The notes beneath the pieces are model-generated. The model ran no database searches. It saw only the letters and a program-made list of their open reading frames with translations, and was not told where the DNA came from. The translations under genes were made by a program, and so were the position numbers. Positions 33,975-46,114 of a stretch of DNA of 64,000 bases are shown here, one piece after another. Position 1 is the stretch's first letter; each line of letters opens with the position of its first letter. The stretch is from Fusarium oxysporum f. sp. lycopersici 4287. Its lineage: Eukaryota > Ascomycota > Sordariomycetes > Hypocreales > Nectriaceae. The stretch is taken from assembly GCF_000149955.1 (NCBI RefSeq), contig NC_030999.1:500460-564459 (forward strand), in the 5' to 3' direction.

Positions 33975-35660
33975 TTAAACCCCTGGCTGGGGGGATGCGC
34001 TAGGGTGCCCGCTCGCATGGGACCCGTATGGTGGTAGGGAATATTCAGGATGGTCATCGGTTCGACGGCGTTGGGCTGGTCTTTCGTTCGCTAGTACATC
34101 TCCATAACTCATGGACCCAGAGGGCCCTGATGCTAACGACCCGGTCTCTGCATAAGAATTGCTTGTCGAAATAGTAGGACTAGGAGGTCCGGCAGCAAGG
34201 CCACTTATTGATGGCGTTTGTGCGACAATGTCTCGTAACCGGTTACGGTCTTCACGGTAGAAGTCCCGTTGTTGAATCAACTCCTCAATCCTTATTTCCA
34301 TAAGGCGCCTTTCATCCCGGAGCTCTTGTAGTTGTTTTGAATTCTCCTCCTGCATGATCTTCTTCTTCCTCCTATGCCTTGTTGAAGCCACTGCATTTCG
34401 CTGTCTCTTCTCGTCTGCTTTCTTAGACGCCTGCGAAAAGTCCATATGAACAGGGATAGGTGCCTCGCTCCCCGGAAGTGCCAATAACGCTTGCTGTCCC
34501 TCAACGCCAAAAAGAGACCCCCCCATCCCATGTCTTCGCAGTGTTTCTGACCACGGCGAGGCGGACTCGCTTGGGGGCCCTGGACTCGGGAACGGCCGGC
34601 CAGCCTGCATGTTAGGAGAATATGAAGTTTGAGAGTGTACCAGAGGCGGTTGCGTGCGGCCCGGCGCATGGCTAGGGGGGAAAGTAGAGAGAGGAGCTTG
34701 TGTTCCAGGAGAAGCAATCGGCTGCTTTGAATGCAACCTACGATGATCCGACATCGTTGAGGGAGGACCAGTGGGTGCTCCAGTTAAAGGATGTAGATGG
34801 GGATATTGAGTTCTGGTGTCTTCTGGCGTTATATCCTCGAACGGTCGCTTAGTAGATGAAAAGCCATGTAAAGACTGTCGCCCATCAGATTCTCGAGATG
34901 GCGCATGACTAACACTTATGGCTCGGGGATGTTGTGTCGGGCTGGCTTTTGGTCTTGCACTATTTACGGCAGGAAATGGGAAAGCCGTCGGGGAATTGCG
35001 TCCTGATGACGGCCCTCCGATAGGTGTCATCGGCCCCAATGGCGTACCTGGAAGAGAAATTGACGCAGGTTGGGCTGGTGGGAAAGCTTTTGCGCCAGGA
35101 AAAGATCTTGAGATTGGGCCAACTGTCTGGTCTGGTGTCGCGGATTCAGATGGACGAGCTGCTGGAGGATGATGACCATTACCCCCTGAAGCCAGTAGTT
35201 GTGGCTCCATAGGGTTGAGTATGTTATGGACACCAAGAGTCTTTTGGGGGACCTGCTGTGATCTTTCCTCGCCATTTGTATAGGGAACGTTGCTCACATC
35301 TTGGCGCAGATCGCGGCCACCGAAGTGTCTGTGTCGAACTGAGGAAGGCGAGACTTGGCCATTTCCTAAGGGGGGCCTCGAAGAATGATTTGACGGATGT
35401 TGAGATGCTGGTCCAGTATGCAACATTGAGACTAGTCCACCTGTGCACACCTCATCACGAGGGCTATCACATTGACCCTCTCCAAGCCTGCCTCCATATG
35501 GTTGTTTATTGTCCTGGCTGGCAGCCGGTTTCGATAGAATAAAGTCTCTAGAAGGCCAGGTGGGTGTCGATGGTGTGAGTGGAGAGTTAGGCGGTGTGCC
35601 GGTCGAATCTGTTGCGGCAGATCCGAGTCTACTCAAACGGGTTATCGATGCAGTTGACAT
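33975..35660 (-). CDS. bZIP transcription factor, 561 aa, C-terminus probably clipped
   Basis: Uninterrupted minus-strand frame. Residues 1-395 are Ser/Pro/Gly-rich and disordered. Residues about 400-470 form a complete bZIP domain: the basic region KADEKRQRNAVASTRHRRKK keeps N-x7-R, and EENSKQLQELRDERRLMEIR followed by IEELIQQRDFYREDRNRLR forms the zipper/coiled coil. A Ser/Pro/Gly tail follows, with a basic QRRRTDD patch. Predicted nuclear sequence-specific regulator. The DNA-binding part is intact, but the frame continues after the stop (adjacent entry), so the product is probably a slightly shortened paralogue. Its target genes cannot be inferred. Confidence 0.8.
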   Translation of the reverse strand: MSTASITRLSRLGSAATDSTGTPPNSPLTPSTPTWPSRDFILSKPAASQDNKQPYGGRLGEGQCDSPRDEVCTGGLVSMLHTGPASQHPSNHSSRPPLGNGQVSPSSVRHRHFGGRDLRQDVSNVPYTNGEERSQQVPQKTLGVHNILNPMEPQLLASGGNGHHPPAARPSESATPDQTVGPISRSFPGAKAFPPAQPASISLPGTPLGPMTPIGGPSSGRNSPTAFPFPAVNSARPKASPTQHPRAISVSHAPSRESDGRQSLHGFSSTKRPFEDITPEDTRTQYPHLHPLTGAPTGPPSTMSDHRRLHSKQPIASPGTQAPLSTFPPSHAPGRTQPPLVHSQTSYSPNMQAGRPFPSPGPPSESASPWSETLRRHGMGGSLFGVEGQQALLALPGSEAPIPVHMDFSQASKKADEKRQRNAVASTRHRRKKKIMQEENSKQLQELRDERRLMEIRIEELIQQRDFYREDRNRLRDIVAQTPSISGLAAGPPSPTISTSNSYAETGSLASGPSGSMSYGDVLANERPAQRRRTDDHPEYSLPPYGSHASGHPSASPQPGV

Positions 35661-38600
35661 GTTCAGTGGGAGTTGTTGTTAAAAGTCGATCGGATAGGTT
35701 TAAATAGTCCTGACTTGAAGTGAAGCTGACTTCGGATGTTAAGAGCTCCGAAGGAAGTGAGTGAGTCGTCAAGGTTTGAGATGGGAGCAAAAGTTTGGTT
35801 CAGGAGCAAACTGTAGTCGCTGGCTTCAACGACAGGAGAACAGGCCAGCCAAGCAGGCGGGAGCTTGATGGCGAGATGTTTCGTCAAGTATCTTCAGCTT
35901 GTAGCAAAGAGAAAGATGCGAGAGGAACAGAAATAGAAGAAGAGTGAACCGTGACAAATCACAGAAAAACTCTAGTAGTATAGAAGGTCTGGTCAGCACA
36001 AAGCGGGAAACATTCAGGTTTAAGTCACTATTCTTTGTTTCATCCGGCATGAACCATGCATTGCTTTTGTGAAGCCTCAGAACTGATCATTTCTTTCAAG
36101 ATGACAGTCCCGTAATAACCATGCCGTGGTCCATGCAGACCTTCTTGCAATTCCCTGTCAGCCGCGGAGCACATCCGTTCCCGCAAGAAGAAAGGCATCC
36201 TCAGACCAAAGGGCTGCATTAGCGCTTGCTGCCCCTAGTCCCGGATGTGTCTCCGCTTTCCATGCTGCATTTATGTTGATCTGCTGTTAGCACTTCCCAT
36301 GTCAACCTCCAACATCTCAAGAACAAAGAGAAGTAGTATACCCGCCGCCGGTGCTTGGTTTCATTGTGAGCTTTTGTTTCTGACGTATTTGGCGGTTGTA
36401 TCGGCGATGCGAACTTGCCAAAAGGGATCGTATGGGTTCAAAACGTCTTACAAAATCGCTTCACGTGATAGAATCTGCATGTTTGAGATATGTGACAGAT
36501 CGGTTGAGTTGAAGAAGCTGCATCTTCCAAGCGCTAGATGTATCAATTGCAGGCCACGCGCCCTGATCGTGCCTACATACGACGTTTGGGGGGCTGGGGA
36601 ACCGATGAACCAAGTTGGCTTCGCCGGCCATGGCAATCTATTTTCAAGAATGTACCCTGGCAAGATCGATCAACGGGGGTCGCACACCTTCAAAACGGAG
36701 CCATGTGAGTAACGGGAGTCAGTCCTGTTCTCCAGGAACATATGTAACTTATTCCTTTGGAGACACGACGCTGGGCTCTCTACCTGTTCGCAGAGCGTAA
36801 AGAGCATCGTTTAAAAAAAGAATTCTAAATTTGGGCTTGCCAAGCTCTTACTGATTATTGGAGCCTACCTTACATCAAGCCACCTGAAAGTAGTGCTGCG
36901 GCGAGCATGCGGGATGGCCACCTAAAGCAGAGAAGTAGAACACAACTTAATCAGAAGCATCAGCTCTGCTAGTTAACCGTTTCATTTCTTGTCTCGTTCA
37001 GTGTGCCATTATTCCCGGCATGGTAGATAATGGGGCAGGGCACAGTGCCAGAGACAAAGCTTCCGCCAGTGGACTCAGCACAGCGGCAACCCCTCCGTGT
37101 TTAGTGCAAAGGACAGGACCGCACAGGGGGTTGTGGATCCTAAAATGGAAGCGTGCGGGGTGCCCTTTTTGACGTGTTCACTGGGATCCCGGGTAAGCGT
37201 CTCGCTTGCATGGTTCAGACGAGAAGAGAAACGATAGGGATGATGAGGGTGAGAATGGCACCAACGGGCGGCATGACTGGCGGCATGATTGAGCATAAAG
37301 CCTCGACATTTCCGTATTCTTCGTGCACGTCTTCATGATAAGTAGAACCTATTCTTTAGCCAAAACCATTTCCTAGTGGTACATACAGTGCTGCAGTTCA
37401 ATGGATCAATGGTCCGCTAATGTCACAAAAATCTTTCGTCGCTTCGGGAGCCAAATTTGACGGTAAGCTCTGTACGGGACCGAAAGTAAATAAGTGAGAG
37501 CACTGATCATGGTAACGGTAGAGTTCGTGATAGCAAGGACCAGGGATCACAGGTAATAGCGTTTGGCGGTGGGCGTTGACAGGGGCCGGGGGATATATCC
37601 ATACTCCGATTAGAGATGACGATCGCCAGCCTGTTAGGAAGAATGAGGTGATGAAAAGGTCCATGATGATGTTGGCCCTAAAATCGAACAGCGAGTAGCT
37701 AACCTAGTACAGTATAACCTCTCATCCTAATCATTAAATGTCCAGGGATCAGATGGCTTATTACTTTTCTTTAGCGCCAACGTTCGCCTCATAGTGTTGA
37801 GATGGTCGGTGAGCACGGTACGTGCCCGTGCCTTGGCCACCAACGCCGAGCCTGTGATATCCACTTTCGATTGCTCACGTTGCCCCAAATACCCTCAGGT
37901 TGGCGACGGGCGACGGCTGAATGGCAGCGATGATCAAACTGCCACTCAGCCCAGACGCCGTGGAGCGAGACTATGTACGCATTGGCCGAGAAGCAGACGA
38001 AGTTCTCAAAGCGTATTCAACGCAATTGAGAAACTGACCAATTATCATCGTTGGTAAGCGCTGTGCTTTCCCATTCAGATCACAACCTTCGGCTTGAATG
38101 ACAGAATCACCAGCATCGTGAAAACCCCGGCATTGGTGCATTTGTATGTTCGCTTCTTCCCATGTAGCAAAATGAACTGTTGTCGACCAGTTTCGCTGAA
38201 AATTTGTCTTTTCTCTCAATGCTTCATAGAAGTCATTGTCACTTGGAGGAATTCCAGTCTCCCAATTCTTTCATCTGTGCCGTACTGCGAACTTTGGCTG
38301 CGCGACGGAGACCTCATGGGCCATTGGAACTGGATCGCCTTCCTTGTTTGTCCCAACGTGCGGAAGCTAGTGACGATAACCTACTTGTACCAAGATATGT
38401 ACTCTCCAGCGCTAACGAGTGTCGTACAAGTGTCCTGTCGGCTTTAGATACGGGAGGAATCTTGGTTTTGTGGAGAGTGTTGGCCCCGCCTGCTGTTAGC
38501 CGGTATACTCTTCCAGGAAGATCCCACGATGTGACGATTTGGGATTTATAGCGGCCGACTGCCATGTCCACTTAGCCAGAGGCGATGCCACCCGCACCTT

Positions 38601-38781
38601 TTACTGCTCACCGAAAGCCTAAGGATTGCAAACGTAAGGATTGAAGGCCATCCTCTACGACTTAGCTTTGATATCCGTTAACAGCCGTCAGCGTCGCTAC
38701 TTGAGTCAATTTTGGCCTCTTAGCTCATAATATCTTGGGAACTTCGCCTCAAACCGGACTGGACCATTGGGTTCCGGTAGA
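35661..38781. other. 3.1-kb region without a supported gene
   Basis: Leader of the bZIP gene at the left and promoter of the WD40 gene at the right. Frames at 36245-36712 and 38180-38551 are the longest and show no motif, apart from an isolated HDVTIWDL at 38527-38550 that is too short to call a WD repeat. Confidence 0.45.
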
Positions 38782-41700
38782 ATGTCCGCAGCAAGCAGTC
38801 AGATGTCGCAGGTCCTATGTAACACCGCGATGCCTCATGTTACCGATTTAAAGTACTTTGACCCCTGCGCCGCCACTGCGTCCATGTTCTTGTACGCCCA
38901 GGGTTCATCTGTTGTTTGCTGTCACCATGATACTCTTACCATTGAACGAAGGTTTTCTCGACACGCTGATGAGGTTCAATTGTTAGTGGTTGATAATCAG
39001 AGTGAGGCTGGTGGTGGCCGCTTCGTTGTCAGTTACGATGCTGGCCAAACAGCAATTGTGTGGGATCTAATGACAGGCGATGAGATCTCTCGATTTGCCT
39101 GTTATGATCATTTAACTGTCGCAGCGTGGATGAAAAATGGCAATGTGGCTTTTGGTAAGTTACTGAAATAAGTTTTGATGATCATGACTGACTATTTGAA
39201 GGCAATACAAAAGGAAGCATTATCATGTTTGAGCCTTCAACATCCGAACATGTTTCTTCACGAACTACTGACCAAATTTCTGTGACGGCATTGGCACCGT
39301 CGGCTGATTGTCGAACCTTTGCTATCGGGTGAGTCGTGATCCTCCTTTTCACTCAAATCTCACTAACACAGTCTCAGCTACCAGAATGGCTCTTTATTCG
39401 TTGCAACCTTGCAACCACGCTTTACTATCTTACACAATCTTACCACTTCCAAAGGACCATCACCCATCGTCAACCTCGCATGGCATGCTTCTTCGCCTCG
39501 GCAAAAGTCCGACATGCTTGCTGTCCAGATGCATGACGGTGACTTACGAGTCTGGAGCGTGGCAAAGAAGTACAGCGCTGATGACCCTGCAAAGGTGGTT
39601 CGAAACCTTAGGAAAGCTGAGGTCACGAGGGATGGACCCAACTGGATGGGATGGTCCAAGAACGGTCGCATAATTCAGTATTCCGACTCGTAAGTTTGCA
39701 GCTTGCCATCACCATAAAACACCCTAGGCTACGCGCGCGCTTAGCTGCATGACTCCTTATCATCAACTAACATATACACAGGCAAACACAGTCATGGGAT
39801 GTTAGGACAAAGCACATCACCCATGATCCCATCCCGACTCTTGATCTTGTTCGCGGCCTCGCCGTCTATGGCCCAGGTGCCACGTTGTTCACCCTTGGAC
39901 CCAATAATACCGTGCAGCAGTTCGACCTGAAGTCCCCGGCCATCATGGTTGCCAATGTCCAACACCCAGCAATCCTATTGCCACCCTCTCCTCCAGTCTC
40001 AGAAGAAAGTGGTGATCGATCAGCGACCTCGACTACTACTATCGCCTCCGAGTCTGAGACGAGCTCTATTCCCCTGTATATGGATATTTCCGAGAGTGAC
40101 GAAGATCACTTATCACCATTTGCTCGCCTGACTCGACGCCAAGCTTACGGCTCTGGTAATGAGCCTTACGAATCAGCTAGCCCTGTCTCAAGTCGGAGCG
40201 GACTTTCATCCTTATCGAAATCCTCAGCTGGGTCGTCCCAAACCCCTGGCCGTTACCCCGGATCCATGAGGTCAAGAGGACTGTCAGAAAACACCTATAT
40301 CTCGGCTACAACCTCGATCAGGTCATCAACTATTGGCAACAGTGCTCACGGTAACACGAGAGATTTGGACACTTATTCCATGGGATACTCTCTTGGCACT
40401 ACAAGTGTTCCTTCCATAGCCTCAAGCCGATCACGAAGAAGACCTTCTCGCCTGCGCAATGAAGTTCCCCGTAGCCCTGACGACAACAAGGTGCACGACC
40501 TATTCAAGTGTGCTCGGGCGCGTCTCAGTGACATTCCTTACAAACATGCTATGGGTGCCAACAGTGCTCGTCTCACCAATGATGATCTGCGCCGTCAAAT
40601 GCTCAATACCATCTTCGGATGGAACAAAGAGGTTGAAGACCTGATTAGGGATGAGATGAGTAGGCATACCCAAGGATCTCCCAGCCGCATTCTCTTGGCC
40701 AAATGGCTTGATGATATCAATCCCAATATCATGAACGCAAACTTCGAGAACATGACTTCTTCTGACTGGATGTTATTGGCTCTGAGTGGCATCGGCGGCC
40801 ATGCCTCACAACAGAAGCTTGGCCATACATACGTCCAGCGCCTGCTTGAGGCTGGCGACGTGCACACAGCAGTTACTATTATGCTTGGCATGGGTGATCA
40901 CAATGACGCTATTGAGGTTTATATCTCTCACAAGCGTTACATGGAGGCACTGATCCTCACATGCCTCTCAGCCCCTAGTGTTTGGGAACGACAAGCTGCT
41001 ATTATCAGGAAATGGGGGAAGTGGGCAGTTCAACATGGCCAACAGCAGCTAGCAATCCGATGCTTTGCTTGCACCGACCAGGAGTCTACTGAGCCTTGGA
41101 CTTCTCCATCCGCCGCGCAGCTGAACTTCCAGACTATGACTCCCAGTATTCCTGAGATCCTAAGCCCGCCTCTCTCACCTCCCGGTGTTCAACGTTGCCT
41201 CCAACGCAGCATCGCAAAGACCTCTGCTCTCAAGCTTATCACCTCATTTGGTGATCAAATGCAAAAGACAAAGTTCTTTGCTGGCGACGGTGGTCAAACC
41301 CCGATTGCCGCGGGTGTTACCCCTATCGCTGACTCTGCCCGCTCTCCCGCTTTCTCTCATGCCTCCAACAACGAGGCCCCGACAGCCTTCCTTCGCCCTT
41401 CAAACAATAGCAGATTCAATACCACAGTGTCTGCCCGAGGACGTGGGCGTTTGCCGTCCATTGGTGAGATTCCCTCAGACCTCAACCCGGGGGCACTTCG
41501 ATCTGCTGAGCTGTCTGCTGTGCCTGATGACTATGAGCCTCGATCTGGTCATGTTCGAACACCATCTGGCAATGACAACATGATGATGGGTACCGCATCA
41601 CATCGTGCCGCTACTGCAAGCCCGATGATGATGCGAGAGCATGCTCAACTCATTGTCCAAGCGAGCGAAGGAGATTTTTCACCGCCACCGGACCAGGCCG

Positions 41701-43328
41701 CTATGTTGAAAATGCAACAAACATCACGTAACCATCGCAATGGCTCTCGTGACCGCATTCCTGTGGGTGTGAATCTACCGCTGCATCCTGGGCCCTCTCA
41801 TGACGACATTACATCCCCAGAGCAGTCCGTCACTTTTTCTACTCGCTACCACTGGCCAACTCGCCGCAGAGGCCCAGCCTCTGTGACAGGTTCGGTCACT
41901 TCTGCGTCGAGCGCCGGAAGAAGCCTTCGTCATCAAGCTGTGCGAAACCGAGAAGATTACATCCATAGCTTGGATGCTGCCAAGCACTACTCCAAGAGAC
42001 AACGCAGTCGTCAGCGTAGCCATTCAAGAACTCGGGATGCTTCACCAGATCATCCTGGAAGTCGAGAGCGAACCACACGCTCCAGGGAACCTTCCGAGGA
42101 CCGTGGACGTGTCAGCGCTTGCCATTGGCCCAAGGCAAAACGATCACCAACTTCCCCAATCCCCATGTCTCCAGAGTACTTGCTGAACTTGAGCACTCCA
42201 CGACATGGTCAGATCGGTGAGCCAAACACAGTACGCAAGGTAAGCGGTTCAATTGTCAAACCACAAAGCCGCAATTCAAACCGTGGAAGCCGCCGCAGGA
42301 GCCCAGAAGGTCTCTCTCGCCCGCCAGCTCTCACACTTCGTGCCCGAAGCCAAGGCCGGGAGAGTTCTGCACAGCGTTCTCCTTCGTCACCCTTGCCTCT
42401 GAGTGCTACTGTTCACCAGTACCAGGGTTCCGAGGATGAAGAGAACTACAGAGCAGCCATAACAGCTCAAGAGGAATTCAGGAACAAGCACAGCCGCAGT
42501 AGCAGCCGAGGCCTTGGCTCGCCGGCACTGAGCAAGCAAGATGCTTCGGAGCACCGACGCAGAGCCAATTCTGAGGTCGCCAACTTTGACGGTTCCACTT
42601 CAACTGAGCATGCTGGTGACCTCAAGCAAATGAATAACGAGCGTCAGCGAAAGAAGGAACAGGCTGCACGAGAACTCGAGGAGCGCCGCAAGTCTCTGGC
42701 CAAGCGTGCCCAAACACCTTCAATCCCTCATTCTAACGAGTTCGCTCCTGCTTTTGCGATCACGGTTAAGACTGCTGAGCCTAAGCCTCTACCTGACGAT
42801 ATCCCACCTCGCAGTGCTACTGAGCCCCCACAAAAGAGCATGTACGCCCGCAACGGACCTGTTATTGGACTTCCAGCGACCCCCAAAGCCATGAGACTCA
42901 TCATTGAGGGCAACCATGATCAACCAGGAAGCACTCCCAGACCCAACGTGCCTTCGATTCCAGCCAGCTTCTCTCAGCGATACTCGCCAGAAACCTCACC
43001 TCAACAGTCGCCTGAGAGAGAAGCGCCAGTCCCCGAGCCCAGTCTCACTCTGCTGCGATCCACCGTCTACCAGCCACCGGCGCGACCTCATATCCCTCGT
43101 AGCATGTCAGCCCCAATTCCAGATGAACCTGGCCAGCGCCCTGCTCGTCTTGCACGCAAGAGCAGTGTTGGACGTATCGAAGAAGTTGTCCCTAGTAAGC
43201 AACGACGCTCTCACGAAGATCCTATGCCCCCTCCCCCTCCTCCGGCGCCCCCTGTTCTCAAGGAATTCAGGCATTTGGCTTCACCTCCACCGCCTCCTGT
43301 CCCTTTGCAACACGCCCAGCGATATTAG
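38782..43328 (+). CDS. Large WD40 / alpha-solenoid protein (Gemin5-like), 1452 aa to first stop
   Basis: Exons 38782-39154, 39202-39328, 39378-39689 and 39782-43328. Introns are 47, 49 and 92 bp with GT-AG borders and phase-consistent joins. Residues 1-380 carry WD40-like blades (GQTAIVWDLMTGDEISRF; MHDGDLRVWSVAKKY; SQTQSWDVRTK; NTVQQFDL). After a Ser-rich linker, residues about 550-780 form a helical solenoid (SDWMLLALSGIGGHASQQKL; YVQRLLEAGDVHTAVTIMLG; YMEALILTCLSAPSVWERQA), resembling the TPR-like part of Gemin5-type proteins. The remaining C-terminal half is Ser/Arg/Pro-rich, with SR-like repeats and a polyproline tract. A scaffold role in RNA or protein complexes is likely by analogy only. 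The stop at 43326 is followed by a further in-frame tail. Confidence 0.8.
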
Positions 43329-43703
43329 AAGACTGGCCCTGTTGCATCAGGCATGATTGAGATTGTCATGGACGACGATTTATCATCTGGCAATGATCAA
43401 GCGTCAGAGGCCAGCCCTCCGGCACCAGCTTCCCACAGGAGCCACAACCGAGGCAGAAGCATTGGAGACAGCAGCATCTCAGGCCGCATTCACAAGGTCA
43501 GTGAGCGACTTCGTTCTGCCAGCCGCAATCGAAAGGAGCATGTCCGATTTGCCCCTTCCGAGGCTCACTTTGAGAGCATTCCTATACCTCGACGGATGAA
43601 GTCTCCCCCGCCAGTGTCATTCAACCCTGATGTTTCGCGTTCGCCAATTGATTCTCGAAACAAGCACTTGTCGACTAGCTTGAACCGAAACGAGATGATC
43701 TAG
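43329..43703 (+). pseudogene. In-frame tail of the WD40 gene beyond TAG
   Basis: After TAG 43326-43328 the same frame stays open for 124 codons to TAG 43701-43703. It reads KTGPVASGMIEIVMDDDLSS, then RGRSIGDSSISGRIHKVSER and EHVRFAPSEAHFESIPIPRR. The Ser/Arg-rich style matches the preceding part. Either the gene was recently cut by one mutation (for example CAG to TAG), or the stop is bypassed. Confidence 0.6.
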
Positions 43704-45184
43704 GAGGTCTCTCGCGACGGTGGCCAGCGCGGTGTGTATTATTTCCTCCTTTCTACCACCCTCTATAGATTTCCTTTCCATTTGATGCTGTGTATGGCGA
43801 TCAGTGCTGGATGCCATCTCAAGTTGATACCGAAATTTTTAATGCGTGCATTCTGTTTGTTATCCGTCTCTTCGTATTCTGTTGCAATTGCTTAGCCGAT
43901 AAGGGCTCGACAGCTGTTAGGCAGAATGTTTGATGACTTGACGTGCAGGGTCAAGTCCGAAGTTCTTAATTATGATGGCTCCATATTCTCCAGCGGCAGA
44001 ACCTGTTTGATTGAGTAATCTCATGTTATCAATCAGACGGATAAGAGCGCAGGCCAGAGGGGGGGGGGGGGGTTCATGTCATGGGAGACCTCCAGGCGTG
44101 TCGCAAGTCGTGAGCTAAGCATAGTCCGGACTCCGAACAACTTATATTGTACCACTGAACCTCCTGTATTAGCAACTGAGCCTAAATAGCTCCTGGATGG
44201 CATATTATGTCGCGGAGAGTCCATGCAGCATGCCTACTCTCTGCGCTAGAAGACAACCAGACTCTACAATTGTGGCGGTCATCAGAACCGGGAACAGCTC
44301 ATTACCATCGCCTCTGCACCTTCGCTACCGGAGGAAGGGCCGTAGGCCACCCCGATAGCGCCGGAATTTGACCTTACGTTAGATGGCATGCTTGCAGGGC
44401 TTTCACGTCTATAAGGCGAAATATCGGGAAGGCATTCCCGTCAAGCAAAGCCCATATGATGGCGATACCATGGTAACGGACGTAGGTAATGGAGATGTGG
44501 GGAGGCGGCGGGGGTCATTCTGATCGACCTCACATAACTGAGGGTAATATATTGGAACACTTGCCTTCCTCATCATCTCGGCCGTGACTTTCTAGTGTGG
44601 CTATAGTTCTCTCCAATTAATTGCTGATATCGGAAGAAGCTGAGAACGATCTGACACGTAAGACGGAGAGGCTTGAGAAGGTAGATAGGGATCTGAAGCT
44701 GAAGACTGAGGGAAGCAATCTCGACGAATCTGCAAGCAATACAATGGCCAATAGGAGGCTTTTCTTCGGAGCGCTCTTTGTTCACTTGTCCGGTATTTGG
44801 AAGACGCCATCAACAAACGCCTCCCGCTGCCTCAAATCTAATGTAGAGAAGAGCGGCCAAGCCACAGCGTATATAGACGCGTCCTTCATATCGCCTAGAA
44901 TCTGTTTAATTACAGCTTGCCGAATGTATTCAACTTTCTTAATTCCAGAATATCACAGACCAGGCACGGAGCGCGCCGTTCTGACACAGCCCCACTTCGG
45001 CACTGAAGGGGTAGAATATGGGGGCCCCATAGGGACACGCCTAGGCGCCTCTCCACTTCTGCACGCTTAGGCGTGCGGATTATGTCAGCCCCCAATTTGG
45101 CACAACTCCACAACTGCATTTCGAGTTTTGAGGCTGGCGGGTTTCAGAATCCCGAGATTCAGAACTGCAATGAATTCCTAATTA
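43704..45184. other. Intergenic region
   Basis: 3' flank of the WD40 gene, then sequence with no recognised gene. Contains a run of 14 G at 44059-44072. The 149-codon frame at 44621-45070 has no recognisable features. Confidence 0.45.
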
Positions 45185-46114
45185 TCAAGCTGAATACAAT
45201 TCCTGCTGCTCTTTTCCATCATTCTCAGCCGCCTCCCAGATGTCGCGCATGCCTCTTCTGCTAGAAAATGGATTACTTTCCATCTCTGCCGCTACCTGAG
45301 CCTCCACCCGATCATCTTCTGCTTTACTCCAATCCAGGTACGCCATCATCTCTTCCTTACTCCAATCTCTAGATCCGGTCGGTGTCGTACAGAGTTTGCC
45401 CATCTGCTTCCAGTCAAGACACCACTGGTAGCTTGCTTTGTCATACCGCAAAGGTAGACCTAACGCCCTCCGATACTGCTGGTTAGTTTTGACGCTACCA
45501 CGAGGCTGCGCCTTATACCAAGCATCTCGAGCAGCAACATATCTCCGATAGATAGCTTGTGGGTCATCATATCTTAGTGTCGGCGCCACTGATGCTGTTG
45601 AAGATGATGCTACTGGCGACGTCCCTCCCTGTGTCGATGGTTTTGCTGATGACACTGCCGATGATGCTACTGTCTCTATACTAACGACAATGCAGCTAGT
45701 ATCATCCCTGCCAGACCCAGCATGTCCGGATAATCCTGATGACGGGTCTTCCAGTGGTTCCCCTTCCTGCAAAGATGATACAGATGCAGATACTGCTGCT
45801 GCTGGTCGTGCTTCCCCGGATAATGCTGGCGAGAGTGCCACTGGCATTGCTTCTACCTGTGCAGACGATGATGACAAATACAAAATCCCCTCGTACCGTT
45901 GAGGGCATGCCTTTGACGTCATCTTGTGTCCTAATTTGTGGCATCTACTGCATGTAGGTCGTGCTTTTGGCTGCGCTGCTGCCTGAACTGCCTCGAATGC
46001 ACTTGGTTCTCTCTGAGTGCTCGATTGCGATTTACTTGTGGTAGAATCGGCAGCTATTCGATAAGATCGGTGTCGAGGCTCCAATAGCACCTGATGAACA
46101 CCATGGCGACTCAA
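45185..46114 (-). pseudogene. Transposon-derived fragment with zinc knuckle
   Basis: Minus-strand frame of up to 309 codons. It carries CSRCHKLGHKMTSKACP (C-x2-C-x4-H-x6-C), a Ser/Ala-rich linker, and a helical end, including RYDKASYQWCLDWKQMGKLC and EEMMAYLDWSKAEDDRVEAQ. This layout resembles the C-terminal tails of fungal DDE-type transposases, but the catalytic core is absent. Its N-terminal end runs straight into the LINE fragment on the same strand in another frame. The open frame has no natural start, so I regard it as a 5'-truncated element. Confidence 0.45.

Noticed and set aside
36245..36712. 155-codon plus-strand frame
   Set aside because: No motif, no leader or intron signals, and odd composition; likely chance.
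38527..38550. Isolated WD-repeat-like HDVTIWDL
   Set aside because: Too short and in a frame without other WD features; the true WD40 gene starts at 38782.
44059..44072. Run of 14 G as a G-quadruplex or functional element
   Set aside because: A single homopolymer; could be length error or neutral slippage, nothing around it supports function.
44621..45070. 149-codon plus-strand frame
   Set aside because: Begins with a non-ATG start in the track reading, no recognisable features, and lies in decayed flanking sequence.
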